DNA of 64,000 nt, taken from NCBI GenBank assembly GCA_900469965.1, contig UBZP01000017.1, forward strand, positions 1 through 64,000. The letters are read 5' to 3'. The DNA comes from Hyphomicrobiales bacterium (lineage in GTDB: Bacteria > Pseudomonadota > Alphaproteobacteria > Rhizobiales > Rhizobiaceae). The notes under the pieces were generated by a model. The model was given only the letters and a program-made list of their open reading frames with translations, did not search any database and was not told the origin of the DNA. A program made the position numbers and the translations under genes. This document shows, one piece after another, positions 16,472 to 24,900 of this stretch (position 1 is its first letter; each line of letters starts with the position of its first letter).

Positions 16472-17505
16472 GACTTCAGCACCACGCAGGCTTCGGGCGA
16501 CAGCCGGATGCCGACCTCCTGGCCGACGTGGACGTCCGGGCGGGCGTTCGGCATGGAGACGGCGACGATCTGCTTGTCGCCGGCCTCGACGAAGGTCTCG
16601 ATCGTGCCGCCGAGATCGCGGATGAAGGTGACCCTGGCTGCGATCGCGCCGGGACCGGGGGCCGTCAGGTGGACGTCCTCGGGGCGGACGGACAGGACGC
16701 CGCGGGCCAGCCCGCCGGGCGCGGCAAGGCCTTCCACGGCGGTGCCGAGGACCGTGACGCGGCCGGCGCTGTCGGTGGTGAAATCGATGAGGTTGGTCAT
16801 GCCGATGAAGTCGGCGACGAAGGTGTCGGCGGGGCGGCGGTAGATCTCCACCGGGGCGGCGGCCTGGCGGATCTCGCCGCCGTTCATGACGACGACGGTG
16901 TCGGCCATCGTCATCGCCTCGCGCTGGTCGTGGGTGACGACGATCGTCGTGATGCCGAGCCGCTGCTGCAACTGCCGCAGTTCGACCTGCATCGCCTCGC
17001 GCAGCTTGGCGTCCAGCGCCGACAGCGGCTCGTCGAGCAGGAAGAGTTTCGGCGAGATGGCGAGCGCGCGGGCGATCGCGACGCGCTGGCGCTGGCCGCC
17101 GGACAGTTTCGAGACCGGGCGGTCGGCATAGCCGGGCAGGTGGATCATCGACAGGAGTTCGTCGACACGCTTCTTCTGGTCTTCCTTGCCGGTGCCGCGG
17201 ATGCGCAGCGAATAGGCGATGTTCTCGCCGACGCTCAAGTGCGGAAACAGCGCCAGCGACTGGAACACCATGCCGAGCTCGCGCTTGTGCGTCGGCACCC
17301 GGGTGATGTCCGTGCCGTCCAGCTTGATCGCGCCGCCGGTGGGCAGGTCCAGCCCGGCGATCATGCGCATCAGCGTGGTCTTGCCGCAGCCGGACGGGCC
17401 GAGCAGGCAGACGAAGGTGCCGTGCGGAACGGTGAGGTCGACATTCTTCACCGCGGTGAAGCTGCCGAATTCCTTGGTGACGTTTTCAAGGGCCAGGCCG
17501 GACAT
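16468..17505 (-). CDS. ABC transporter ATPase, PotA type (second importer)
   Basis: 345 residues from 17505, where GGGAA lies about 9 bases upstream; starts at 17520 or 17565 lack a ribosome site. Walker A GPSGCGKTT, Q-loop MVFQSLALFPHLSV, signature LSGGQRQRVAIARAL, Walker B LFLLDEPLSALD and switch VVTHDQREAM are intact. A TOBE domain follows (VLSVRPEDVHLTAPG). It is closely similar in design to the ATPase at 11460-12587. It is separated from its binding-protein gene by a 228-base gap containing a palindromic repeat. Confidence 0.9.
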   Translation of the reverse strand: MSGLALENVTKEFGSFTAVKNVDLTVPHGTFVCLLGPSGCGKTTLMRMIAGLDLPTGGAIKLDGTDITRVPTHKRELGMVFQSLALFPHLSVGENIAYSLRIRGTGKEDQKKRVDELLSMIHLPGYADRPVSKLSGGQRQRVAIARALAISPKLFLLDEPLSALDAKLREAMQVELRQLQQRLGITTIVVTHDQREAMTMADTVVVMNGGEIRQAAAPVEIYRRPADTFVADFIGMTNLIDFTTDSAGRVTVLGTAVEGLAAPGGLARGVLSVRPEDVHLTAPGPGAIAARVTFIRDLGGTIETFVEAGDKQIVAVSMPNARPDVHVGQEVGIRLSPEACVVLKS

Positions 17506-17606
17506 GGTTTTCCCGTTCATTCGCGCCGCGCGCTTGAGTAGGTTCGCGCCATCCAATGAATACACTTGGACAGCCCTGCTGCACGGAGCATTTCGTTGCG
17601 CAGTCT

Positions 17607-17730
17607 ACACCTCCCCCTTGAGGGGGGAGGTCGCGCGGAACGCGCGGGTGGGGGTGATGCCGCTGCGGACGCCGCGTGTCACCCCACCCCGGCACTGCGT
17701 GCCGACCCTCCCCCTCGAGGGGAGGGTTGT
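17607..17730. repeat. Compound palindromic repeat (Rhizobiales-type)
   Basis: Between the binding-protein and ATPase genes lie nested inverted repeats: CTCCCCCTTGAGGGGGGAG (17611-17629) at one end and CCCTCCCCCTCGAGGGGAGG near 17706-17726 at the other. Inside are GGGTGGGGGTGA and TCACCCCACCCC facing each other, with GCGCGGAACGCGC between. It is an extragenic palindromic element of a type I recognise from many Rhizobiales genomes. It could fold into long RNA stems that protect the binding-protein message. Confidence 0.75.
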
Positions 17731-17733
17731 TGG

Positions 17734-18822
17734 TCAGCCGACGATCAGCTCGGTCCACTTCTGGTTCAGCCAGTCGGACTTCGTCTGGTACATGTCGTAG
17801 CGCGGGATGATCGGCTCGATGTCGGAGGAGACGGCCGCGAATTCCGCATCCGTCAGGTCGAGCATCTCGCGCTTGACCGTCGGTGCGGTGCCGACCTTGC
17901 GCGACAGCGTCGCCTGGATCGCCGGCTGGCTCATGTAGTCGATGAAGACATGCGCTTCCTCGACCTTCTGCGAGGCGCGCGACAGCGCCCAGCAGCCGGA
18001 GTCCTGGATGCCGCCTTCCTTCGGGAAGGTCGAGCGGACCGGATGGCCGTCGGCTGCCGCAAGGCCGGTGACGTCGTGATAGTACTGGCCCATCGGGATC
18101 TCGCCGGACTTCAGCGCCTGCTCGAACTGCGCCTCGTCGCGATACCAGAGCGCCACGTTCGGCTTGACTTCGGCAAGCTTCTCGAAGGCCTTCAGAATGC
18201 CTTCCTCGGTGTCGAGCACGCCGGTGCCGCCCATGAAGGTCTTGGCAGTGACTTCCAGCAGGAAGGAGTTGGAGACGAGGGCCAGCAGGCCGAGCTTGTC
18301 GGCGTTCGCCGGATCCCACAGCGCCGCCCAGGAGGTCGGCGCTTCCTTGAAGACGCCGGTGTTGGTGACGAGGGTGATGTACCAGGCGACCGCCCCGATG
18401 CCGGCGACGCGGCCGTCCGGATACTTGTTGACGAAGCGCTCGATCAGGTTGGCGCCGTTCTTGATCTTGCCCATGTCGAGCGGCGCCCAGAGCTCGGTCG
18501 CCTGGCCCTTCAGCATGGCGACCTGCGACATCATCGAGACGTCGGCGGGCGCCTGGCCGGCGCGGGCGGCCTGCTCGAGCTGGACCAGCCACGCCTCGCC
18601 GGTCGGCTCTGCGACGGATTCGACGGCGATGCCGGTCGCCTTGGTGAATTCGGGGAAGATGTTCTTGTCGAACGAATCCTTGAAGTAGCCGCCATAGACG
18701 CCGACCTTCAGGGACTTCTCCTGGGCGCGCAGGATCGACGGCATCGCCAGCAGCGATGCGCCTGCCATGCCGGCGCCGAGCACGCCGCGGCGGCTCAGGG
18801 TCACATTGAGGATGTCACGCAT
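17734..18822 (-). CDS. Periplasmic binding protein, PotD type, Tat signal (second importer)
   Basis: 362 residues from 18822, with GGAGAAAG just upstream. A twin-arginine signal is visible (LSRRGVLGAGMAGASLLAMPSILRAQ). The mature protein is a PotD-like solute-binding protein (LKVGVYGGYFKDSFDKNIFPEFTKATGI, YITLVTNTGVFKEAPTSWAALWDP, IPMGQYYHDVTGLAA). It lies 64 bases downstream of the ureohydrolase gene on the same strand, which suggests the transported molecule is a guanidino compound or a polyamine derived from one. Confidence 0.88.
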   Translation of the reverse strand: MRDILNVTLSRRGVLGAGMAGASLLAMPSILRAQEKSLKVGVYGGYFKDSFDKNIFPEFTKATGIAVESVAEPTGEAWLVQLEQAARAGQAPADVSMMSQVAMLKGQATELWAPLDMGKIKNGANLIERFVNKYPDGRVAGIGAVAWYITLVTNTGVFKEAPTSWAALWDPANADKLGLLALVSNSFLLEVTAKTFMGGTGVLDTEEGILKAFEKLAEVKPNVALWYRDEAQFEQALKSGEIPMGQYYHDVTGLAAADGHPVRSTFPKEGGIQDSGCWALSRASQKVEEAHVFIDYMSQPAIQATLSRKVGTAPTVKREMLDLTDAEFAAVSSDIEPIIPRYDMYQTKSDWLNQKWTELIVG

Positions 18823-18886
18823 TGTCTTTCTCCATTCTGCACCCGAGGGGTTCGGCCGCCGGGTTGTTCCCATATTATAGTGCAAG

Positions 18887-19945
18887 TCAAGCCTTTGCGC
18901 CGACCGAAGGGCTGAACACCATCAGGCTCAGGATCTCGAACAGGACCTGAGCGCCGGCATGCGCGGTGTTGGTGGTGGCGTCATACTGGGGCGCGACTTC
19001 GACGACGTCGCCGCCGACGAGATTGATGCCCTTCAGCCCGCGCAGCAGTTCCAGTACTTCGCGGGTGGTCAGCCCGCCGATTTCCGGCGTGCCCGTTCCG
19101 GGGGCGAAGCTCGGGTCGAGGCTGTCGATGTCGAAGGAGAGATAGGTCGGTCCGTCGCCGACGACCGCCTTCGCCTTTTCGATGATCGCGGCAATGCTCA
19201 TGTCGGTGATCTCCTCGGCATGGATGACGGTCATGCCGGATTCATAGGAGAATTCCCAAAGGTATTCCGACGAGCCGCGGATGCCGATCTGGATCGTGCG
19301 GGTCGGGTCGAGGACGCCGTCGAGCACGGCGTTGCGGAACGGGCCGCCGTGATGGAACTTGGTGCCGTCAAAGGAGCCGCTGGTGTCACAGTGGGCGTCG
19401 ATGTGGATCAGGCCGACCGGCTTGTTCTTGCCGACCGCCTTCATGATCGGGTGGGTGATCGAATGGTCGCCGCCGACCGCGAGCGGGATCACCCCGGCGT
19501 CGACGATCTGGTTGAAGCGCTTCTCGATGTCCTCGTGGCTCATCTCCAGCCGGTAGCGGCTACGGAAGGGGACGTCGCCGATGTCGGCGACGCGCAGGTC
19601 CTGTACCGGGGCGCAACCCAGAACGTGGTTGTAGGGGCCGATCCGCTCGATCGTGCGCATCGCGCGCGGTCCGAAGCGCGAACCCGGCCGGTTCGTCACG
19701 CCGAGGTCCATCGGCACGCCGGTGATGGCCACCTGGAGATCGCCGAAGTCGGGGTTCTCGGCCTCGACCGGCATGTGCGGGGCGGCGAGGAACGTCGGCA
19801 CGCCGGCATAGGGCGCCAGCCGCGTGCCGCTCTTGGAGAAGATCTTGTCGGCGACCTTGCGGAAGGCCGGATCGAAAATGTCTCCGCCGTGCCCGTCGCC
19901 GAATTTCTCGCGCAATGCCTGGAGCTTGCTGTCGTCGAATGCCAT
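18887..19945 (-). CDS. Agmatinase-family ureohydrolase
   Basis: 352 residues from 19945 (GAGGCGG upstream). The dimanganese site is complete: the His of GGDHSITHP, DAHCDTS, and the two Asp of SFDIDSLDPSFAPGTGTPE. The segment TNRPGSRFGPRAMRTIERIGPYN is typical of the agmatinase, guanidinobutyrase and guanidinopropionase group. The enzyme splits urea from a guanidino compound in the cytosol. With an adjoining polyamine-type importer and an aminotransferase nearby, agmatine or 4-guanidinobutyrate are reasonable candidates, but the sequence does not decide. It is divergent from the LysR regulator, which probably controls it. Confidence 0.85.
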   Translation of the reverse strand: MAFDDSKLQALREKFGDGHGGDIFDPAFRKVADKIFSKSGTRLAPYAGVPTFLAAPHMPVEAENPDFGDLQVAITGVPMDLGVTNRPGSRFGPRAMRTIERIGPYNHVLGCAPVQDLRVADIGDVPFRSRYRLEMSHEDIEKRFNQIVDAGVIPLAVGGDHSITHPIMKAVGKNKPVGLIHIDAHCDTSGSFDGTKFHHGGPFRNAVLDGVLDPTRTIQIGIRGSSEYLWEFSYESGMTVIHAEEITDMSIAAIIEKAKAVVGDGPTYLSFDIDSLDPSFAPGTGTPEIGGLTTREVLELLRGLKGINLVGGDVVEVAPQYDATTNTAHAGAQVLFEILSLMVFSPSVGAKA

Positions 19946-20130
19946 CGTCCGCCTCGCTTCTGGTCGCAATGGGGCAAGCGGGGGAGCCTGGTCTGGTCGC
20001 CGATGATGTCGTTCCCCCGGGCTTTTGCCCTTGTTTCCGTGATTACGTCGCAAAACGGCTGGAAAATCAATTGACAATGTTATAGGGTTTTACGTGAGAA
20101 AATTTCACATATGAATCCGCTTCCGCCACC
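19946..20130. promoter_or_regulatory. Divergent promoter region, ureohydrolase / LysR gene
   Basis: An AT-rich stretch with TTGACA (20071-20076) and an imperfect dyad GTGAGAAAATTTCAC (20094-20108) lies between the divergent starts. This fits a LysR-type binding site, where the regulator represses itself and activates the opposite gene. Exact promoter elements are not clear. Confidence 0.45.
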
Positions 20131-21153
20131 ATGTCGAGCCGACTGCCGCCCCTCAATCCGTTGCGCGCCTTCGAGGCGGCCGCCCGCCGCGGTTCGGTCA
20201 CGGCGGCGGCGCGCGAGCTCAACGTCACCCACGGCGCCATCAGCCACCAGATCCGGGCGCTCGAGGAGTCGCTCGGCGCCGTCCTGTTCGAGCGCGGCGG
20301 CAAGCGGTTGAAGCTGACATCGCAGGGGGCGCTGCTGCTGCCCGCCGTCACCGAGGCCTTCGGCGGCATTGCGGCGGCGACCGCGCTGATGAAGCGCCCG
20401 GCCACGAGCGGCTCGCTGACGATCACCTGCGTGCCGGCCCTTCTCTCGCTGTGGATCGTTCCGCGCCTCAACCGCTTCACCGAGCAGTATCCCGACGTGA
20501 AGCTCAGCCTCGTCGCCTCCAACGAGCCGGCGCAGGTCTTCTCGCGCGACGTCGACGTGTCGATCCTCTATGGCGACGGCAACTGGCCCGATTGCTGGAC
20601 CCGCCTCTGGAGCCATTTGCGGCTGTTTCCGATCGCGAGCCCGACGCTCCTCAACAGCAGGCCGCTGCGCTCGGTGCGCGATCTCTCCGACCACACGCTG
20701 TTGCACGGGGACCGGGACGGACGGGAGTGGAACACCTGGTTCGCCGCCGCCGATGCGGTCGACCTGCCGCGCGGGCAGCAGCTCTTCACAAGCGATGCGC
20801 GCCTGTCCACCGAGGCGGCCGTGCACGGGCAGGGTATCGCGCTCGGCGATACGATCACGGCCGCCAACCTGATCGCGCGCGGCGAACTGGTCGTGCCGTT
20901 CGACCTCTCCGTGCCGGCCAACGACGCCTTCTACGTCGCCTGCCGGCACGAGGTGCGCGCTGCGCCCATCGTCAAGGTGTTCATCGACTGGCTGTTCGCC
21001 TCGCTGCAGGAGGACGGCCTGCCCGGACCGCAGACCTCGGCGCGCATGCTGTTGCGCACGCGCGGCGGACGCGCCGGGGAGGGCTACCAGCCGGTTTCCT
21101 CGCCGCGCACGCGTCCGCACGACAATACAAGAAAAAGCAGGACACGCGCTTGA
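20131..21153 (+). CDS. LysR-family regulator, GcvA-like
   Basis: 340 residues. The N-terminal HTH is of the GcvA/AmpR group: PLNPLRAFEAAARRGSVTAAARELNVTHGAISHQIRALEE. The effector-binding domain follows (SGSLTITCVPALLSLWIVPRLNRFTEQYPDV, STEAAVHGQGIALGDTITAANLIARGELV). No strong ribosome site precedes the start. It is divergent from the ureohydrolase/importer operon and 29 bases upstream of the aminotransferase, so it probably controls both. The C-terminal 35 residues are poorly conserved and basic. Confidence 0.85.
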   Translation: MSSRLPPLNPLRAFEAAARRGSVTAAARELNVTHGAISHQIRALEESLGAVLFERGGKRLKLTSQGALLLPAVTEAFGGIAAATALMKRPATSGSLTITCVPALLSLWIVPRLNRFTEQYPDVKLSLVASNEPAQVFSRDVDVSILYGDGNWPDCWTRLWSHLRLFPIASPTLLNSRPLRSVRDLSDHTLLHGDRDGREWNTWFAAADAVDLPRGQQLFTSDARLSTEAAVHGQGIALGDTITAANLIARGELVVPFDLSVPANDAFYVACRHEVRAAPIVKVFIDWLFASLQEDGLPGPQTSARMLLRTRGGRAGEGYQPVSSPRTRPHDNTRKSRTRA

Positions 21154-21182
21154 CGCGCTCCCTCATCGCAAGGACCGATCCC

Positions 21183-22358
21183 ATGCCCAGATTCAATCCC
21201 CTCGTTGCGAACCTTGCCGCGCCGCCCATCCCCACCGTGTTTTCATGGGGCCGGAGCTATGACGGCCGCAGCGGGCCGCTGATCGACCTGTCGCAGGCGG
21301 TCCCCGGCTATCCCGCCCACCCGGAGATGCTGCGCCGGCTTGGCGACTATGCCGCCTCGAAAGCCTATACCGGCTACGGCCCGATCGAGGGCGAGAGCGT
21401 GCTGCGCCAGGCCTACGGTGCGCATGTCGCCTCGGTCTATGGTGCAGCACTCGGCGCGGAGAACATCCACATCACGGCCGGGTGCAACCAGGCCTTCATC
21501 TGTGCCGCCATGGCGGTCGCAGGTGCGGGCGATGCGATCCTGATGACCGATCCCTACTACTTCAACCAGGAGACCACCCTTGCGATGCTGGGCGTGAAGG
21601 TCCGGCTGGCGGCCTGCGATCCCGACAACGGCTTCCAGGTCGATCTCGCGGCGATCGAGGCGGCGATGGCGCCGGATGTGCGCGCGCTGGCGCTCGTCTC
21701 CCCCAACAATCCGACCGGTGCGGTCTATTCACCGGAGCTTCTGTCCGCCGTGTTCGATCTCTGCCGGAGCCGCGGCGTCTGGCTCATCCTGGACGAGACC
21801 TATCGCGACTTCCTGCCGGAGGCCGGTGTCCGCCCGCATGCCCTGTTCGAGAAGGCGGGATGGCAGGACACGCTGATCGGTCTCTACAGCTTCTCCAAGT
21901 CCTTCTGCATCCCGGGTCATCGGCTGGGCGCCATCACCGCCAGCCCGGCGGTCGTCGAACAGGTGGCCAAGGTGATGGACAACGTGCAGATCTGCCCGCC
22001 GCGCTCGGCGCAGGTGGCCGTCGCCGAGGCGCTGCCGCTTCTTTCCCAATGGCGCGAGGACAACGGCCTGGAGATCGCCCGCCGCGCCACGGCGCTGCGG
22101 GAGACGATGGAGGGGCTGAACGGATGGTCGATCGGCGCGGTCGGCGCCTACTTCTCCTTCATCCGCCATCCCTTTGCCGACAGGACCTCTGCGGAGGTTG
22201 CCGAGCGGCTGGCGAAGGAGGCGGGCATCCTTTGTCTGCCGGGCAGCTATTTCGGGCCGGGACAGGAACGCTATTTGCGCTTTGCGTTTGCCAACGCCGA
22301 TGCGCCGACGATCGGGCTCCTGCGGCAGCGTCTGCAGGAGTTCGGCGATCCTGCCTGA
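21183..22358 (+). CDS. Class I/II PLP-dependent aminotransferase
   Basis: 391 residues from 21183, with AAGGA 7 bases upstream. Motifs: ITAGCNQAFICAAMA, the cofactor Asn in LVSPNNPTGAVYS, ILDETYRDF, the PLP lysine in YSFSKSFCIPGHRLGAI, and a substrate arginine near YLRFAFANAD. It belongs to the aspartate/aromatic aminotransferase superfamily. It follows the LysR gene in the same direction, so it is likely part of the guanidino-compound regulon and may transaminate arginine-like or omega-amino substrates (inference). Confidence 0.8.
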   Translation: MPRFNPLVANLAAPPIPTVFSWGRSYDGRSGPLIDLSQAVPGYPAHPEMLRRLGDYAASKAYTGYGPIEGESVLRQAYGAHVASVYGAALGAENIHITAGCNQAFICAAMAVAGAGDAILMTDPYYFNQETTLAMLGVKVRLAACDPDNGFQVDLAAIEAAMAPDVRALALVSPNNPTGAVYSPELLSAVFDLCRSRGVWLILDETYRDFLPEAGVRPHALFEKAGWQDTLIGLYSFSKSFCIPGHRLGAITASPAVVEQVAKVMDNVQICPPRSAQVAVAEALPLLSQWREDNGLEIARRATALRETMEGLNGWSIGAVGAYFSFIRHPFADRTSAEVAERLAKEAGILCLPGSYFGPGQERYLRFAFANADAPTIGLLRQRLQEFGDPA

Positions 22359-22542
22359 GCCGGTCCGTGCCGGCCGCCGCTGTCTCGCATCGTAAAAGGC
22401 GGGGCGGCTGGCGGTAGGCCGGGAGGGCCACAGGAGCATTGTCGTTTATCCCCAAGCGGGTGCCCCCTACTCCGACTTAGGATATTGCCAACCGCCTCGA
22501 TTGAGAGGACCCTCACTTCCGGCAATGGCGAGGAGGCGCCTG

Positions 22543-23001
22543 ATGGACACCGCGGTGGCAGTCATCGGACAGGAGGAACTCGACAGTGCCTGGATCGAGC
22601 GAAGCGTCCTGTTCCAGATCAAGCGTTCCCAGTCGCTCCTGGCGCGACGTTTCCAGACGCGCTTTGCCCCCTTCGGCGTCACACCCAGCGAATACGGTGT
22701 CCTGCTTTTGATCGCCACCAACCCCGGCCGCAAGCAGACGGAGATCGCCGACGCGCTCGGCATCCAGCGCGCCAACTTCGTGCCTCTGATCAACGCGCTG
22801 GAGCGCCGGCTTCTGACCGAGCGCCGTCCCGCCCCGCAGGACAGGCGCTCGAACGCCTTGTATCTCACCCCCGCCGGCGAGGCGTTCGTCGAAAAGATCT
22901 GCCAAGCCGAGGCGCGATTCGAGGCCGAATGCACGGCCCAGCTCGGCGGGCGGGAAGCCCGCGAGGCCTTTCTCCTCCTGCTGTCGCGGCTTTCCATCTG
23001 A
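22543..23001 (+). CDS. MarR-family transcriptional regulator
   Basis: 152 residues from 22543, preceded by AGGAGG; a TTG-initiated extension to 22501 is unlikely. The winged-helix domain is clear: FGVTPSEYGVLLLIATNPGRKQTEIADALGIQRANFVPLINALERRLLTER, then the wing PAPQDRRSNALYLTPAGEAF. It would act as a dimeric repressor responding to a small ligand. No obvious target operon adjoins it, as neighbours on both sides are separate units. Confidence 0.85.
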   Translation: MDTAVAVIGQEELDSAWIERSVLFQIKRSQSLLARRFQTRFAPFGVTPSEYGVLLLIATNPGRKQTEIADALGIQRANFVPLINALERRLLTERRPAPQDRRSNALYLTPAGEAFVEKICQAEARFEAECTAQLGGREAREAFLLLLSRLSI

Positions 23002-23316
23002 TGACCGGGCTGGCGCCTCGACCCGGCCTTTCGCCCTAAGCCGAGGAAATGATTCCGTTTCCGGCCGCGCTCCGACTTGTGCTTCCGCCGAATAGACCTT
23101 GACGGCAACCGGGAATCGCCGCAACGTCCCTAACGGAAAACGATGTCCAATTCGGTTTTCCCCGTAACCTCGGTCTTCGCCTGTTACATTCGGCCCGTGA
23201 CGTATGCGTGGGGCGGCAACAGGGCGATGCCGAAAAGTCTCTCCTCCGGTCAGGGCGGCGGGGCGGCAAACGGGCGGGACGCAACCGGAATTGGGCCGGA
23301 TTTGGGAAGGACGCGC
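23002..23316. other. Intergenic region upstream of repA (315 bases)
   Basis: No gene is seen here. A frame reading into repA stays open back to 23143 but lacks a ribosome site. The stretch holds a TTGACG (-35-like, near 23099) and an inverted repeat GGAAAAC (23135-23141) / GTTTTCC (23155-23161) that could be part of the RepA autoregulatory site. This is a candidate rep promoter region only by position. Confidence 0.35.
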
Positions 23317-24564
23317 ATGGCCATGTCGCCGAACATGACGACGGGTGCGGAGCCGACCGCCGACGAGGCGATCGCTTCCGATGCGCGCATCCTGTCGGCC
23401 CAGCTCAAATCCATGCGCGAGCGCTTCTTTCCTCCGACCGCGCGCAAGGTGTTGCGGAGCTTCACCTCCGGCGAGGCTGCCCGGCTGATCGGTGTTTCCG
23501 ACGGCTATCTGCGCCAGCTGTCGCTGGCCGGCGAGGGACCGCAGCCTGAAACGGGTCCGGGCGGGCGCCGTTTCTATTCCCTGACTGACATCAATGCGCT
23601 GCGCGCGCACCTGGCCGACCAGGCGCTTGCCAAGGGCAACAGGACGAAGGCGCGCGCCTATCGCAAGTGGCGCGACGGCGCCAGCGGCGAGCACCTGCAG
23701 GTCGTCGCGGTGACGAACTTCAAGGGGGGCTCGGGAAAGACGACCTCGGCGGCGCATCTGGCACAGTATCTGGCCCTTGCGGGCTATCGCGTGCTTGCCG
23801 TCGACCTCGACCCGCAAGCCTCGCTTTCGGCCCTGTTCGGCTACCAGCCGGAAATCGATCTCGAGGGCAACGACACGCTCTACGGCGCGATCCGCTATGA
23901 CGACGAGGCGCGGCCGCTGAAAGAGATCATCCGCAAGACCTATTTCGACGGGCTCGATCTCGTTCCGGGAAACCTGGAACTGCAGGAATTCGAGCATGTG
24001 ACGCCGCGGGCGCTGGCCAGCCGCCAGACGATGGCGCCGGGGCAGCCGCTGTTCTTCGCGCGCGTGCACGCAGCGCTGCGGACGGTGGAGCAGGACTACG
24101 ACGTCGTCGTGCTCGATTGCCCGCCGCAGCTCGGCTATCTCACCCTGTCGGCGCTCTGCGCCTCGACGTCGGTGCTGGTCACCGTGCATCCGCAGATGCT
24201 CGACGTCGCCTCGATGAACCAGTTCCTGTTCATGACGTCCGATCTCCTCGGCGTGGTGCGCGAGGCCGGCGGCCGCCTGAACTTCGATTTCCTGCGCTAT
24301 CTCGTCACCCGCTTCGAGCCCAACGACGGGCCGCAGGCGCAGATCGTCGGCCTGATGCGCTCGCTCTTTGCAGACCGCGTGCTGACCTCGCCGATGGTGA
24401 AGTCGACCGCCGTATCGGATGCCGGCCTGACCAAGGAGACCCTCTACGAGGTGGGACGGGAGAACTTTACCCGCGCCACCTATGACCGGGCCATGGAAAG
24501 CATGAACGCCGTCAACGCCGAAATCGAAGGCCTGATCTTGCAGGCCTGGGGCCGCGGCACATAG
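23317..24564 (+). CDS. repA: RepA, repABC-type partition ATPase (copy 1, no repB beside it)
   Basis: 415 residues from 23317 (AAGGA upstream). The N-terminal half has the RepA-specific HTH region (FTSGEAARLIGVSDGYLRQLSL) and the C-terminal half is a ParA ATPase: deviant Walker A FKGGSGKTTSAAHLAQYLA, switch I VDLDPQASLSALFGYQPE and Walker B VVVLDCPPQLGYLTLSAL. In repABC plasmids RepA partitions the replicon with RepB and represses the rep operon. Here repB is missing: 336 bases after the stop comes repC. A second RepA gene lies at 47644, and the two proteins share long blocks such as MLDVASMNQFL. Confidence 0.93.
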   Translation: MAMSPNMTTGAEPTADEAIASDARILSAQLKSMRERFFPPTARKVLRSFTSGEAARLIGVSDGYLRQLSLAGEGPQPETGPGGRRFYSLTDINALRAHLADQALAKGNRTKARAYRKWRDGASGEHLQVVAVTNFKGGSGKTTSAAHLAQYLALAGYRVLAVDLDPQASLSALFGYQPEIDLEGNDTLYGAIRYDDEARPLKEIIRKTYFDGLDLVPGNLELQEFEHVTPRALASRQTMAPGQPLFFARVHAALRTVEQDYDVVVLDCPPQLGYLTLSALCASTSVLVTVHPQMLDVASMNQFLFMTSDLLGVVREAGGRLNFDFLRYLVTRFEPNDGPQAQIVGLMRSLFADRVLTSPMVKSTAVSDAGLTKETLYEVGRENFTRATYDRAMESMNAVNAEIEGLILQAWGRGT

Positions 24565-24633
24565 CAATTGCGTCCGGTCGCAGACGACCAGCGGCCGGGC
24601 ATGATGAAGCAGAAACAGGAAAGGATCAGAGCA

Positions 24634-24680
24634 AGAAAAAAGGCCTCCAAAACGTCGCCGCTCCGGAAGCCCTCTTCAAT
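24634..24680 (-). ncRNA. Counter-transcribed RNA (inc-alpha type) in the repA-repC gap
   Basis: The 336-base gap 24565-24900 holds a minus-strand transcription unit: -35 TTGACG (24709-24714), 17-base spacer, -10 TGAATT (24686-24691), start near 24679. It ends in GGCTTCC (24665-24671 reversed), loop, GGAGGCC (24642-24648) and six Ts (24636-24641). The stem has a G-U pair on this strand but would be a C-A mismatch on the other, which indicates the minus-strand RNA is the real product. About 46 nt, it matches the small antisense RNA that normally lies between repB and repC and limits RepC synthesis. Confidence 0.8.
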
Positions 24681-24685
24681 GTAGC

Positions 24686-24714
24686 AATTCAAGAGAATCA
24701 CTTCCGACCGTCAA
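24686..24714 (-). promoter_or_regulatory. Promoter of the counter-transcribed RNA
   Basis: On the minus strand TTGACG and TGAATT are separated by 17 bases, with a further TTGAC overlapping just upstream. The position gives a start a few bases before the predicted RNA. Confidence 0.65.
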
Positions 24715-24900
24715 AGTCAAGAGTCCGCACGGATTTCCCCCGGCGCGGAACCGATATCCTGTTGCCCGCCCGGTTGTGGTGGATCGACAGGAATGCTCCA
24801 ATTTCAATGGGTTGGAGCCATCGCGCACGCTCTTAATGAACGTGCGAACGCTTTGTTGCGCCGTCCGGTTCGGCCTCTTGCCTCCTTGAGAGGGATGACC

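Noticed and set aside
24757-24775. GTTGCCCGCCCGGTTG as a parS site in the repA-repC gap
   Set aside because: The right half ends in TTG instead of AAC, so it is a partial direct repeat and not a palindrome.
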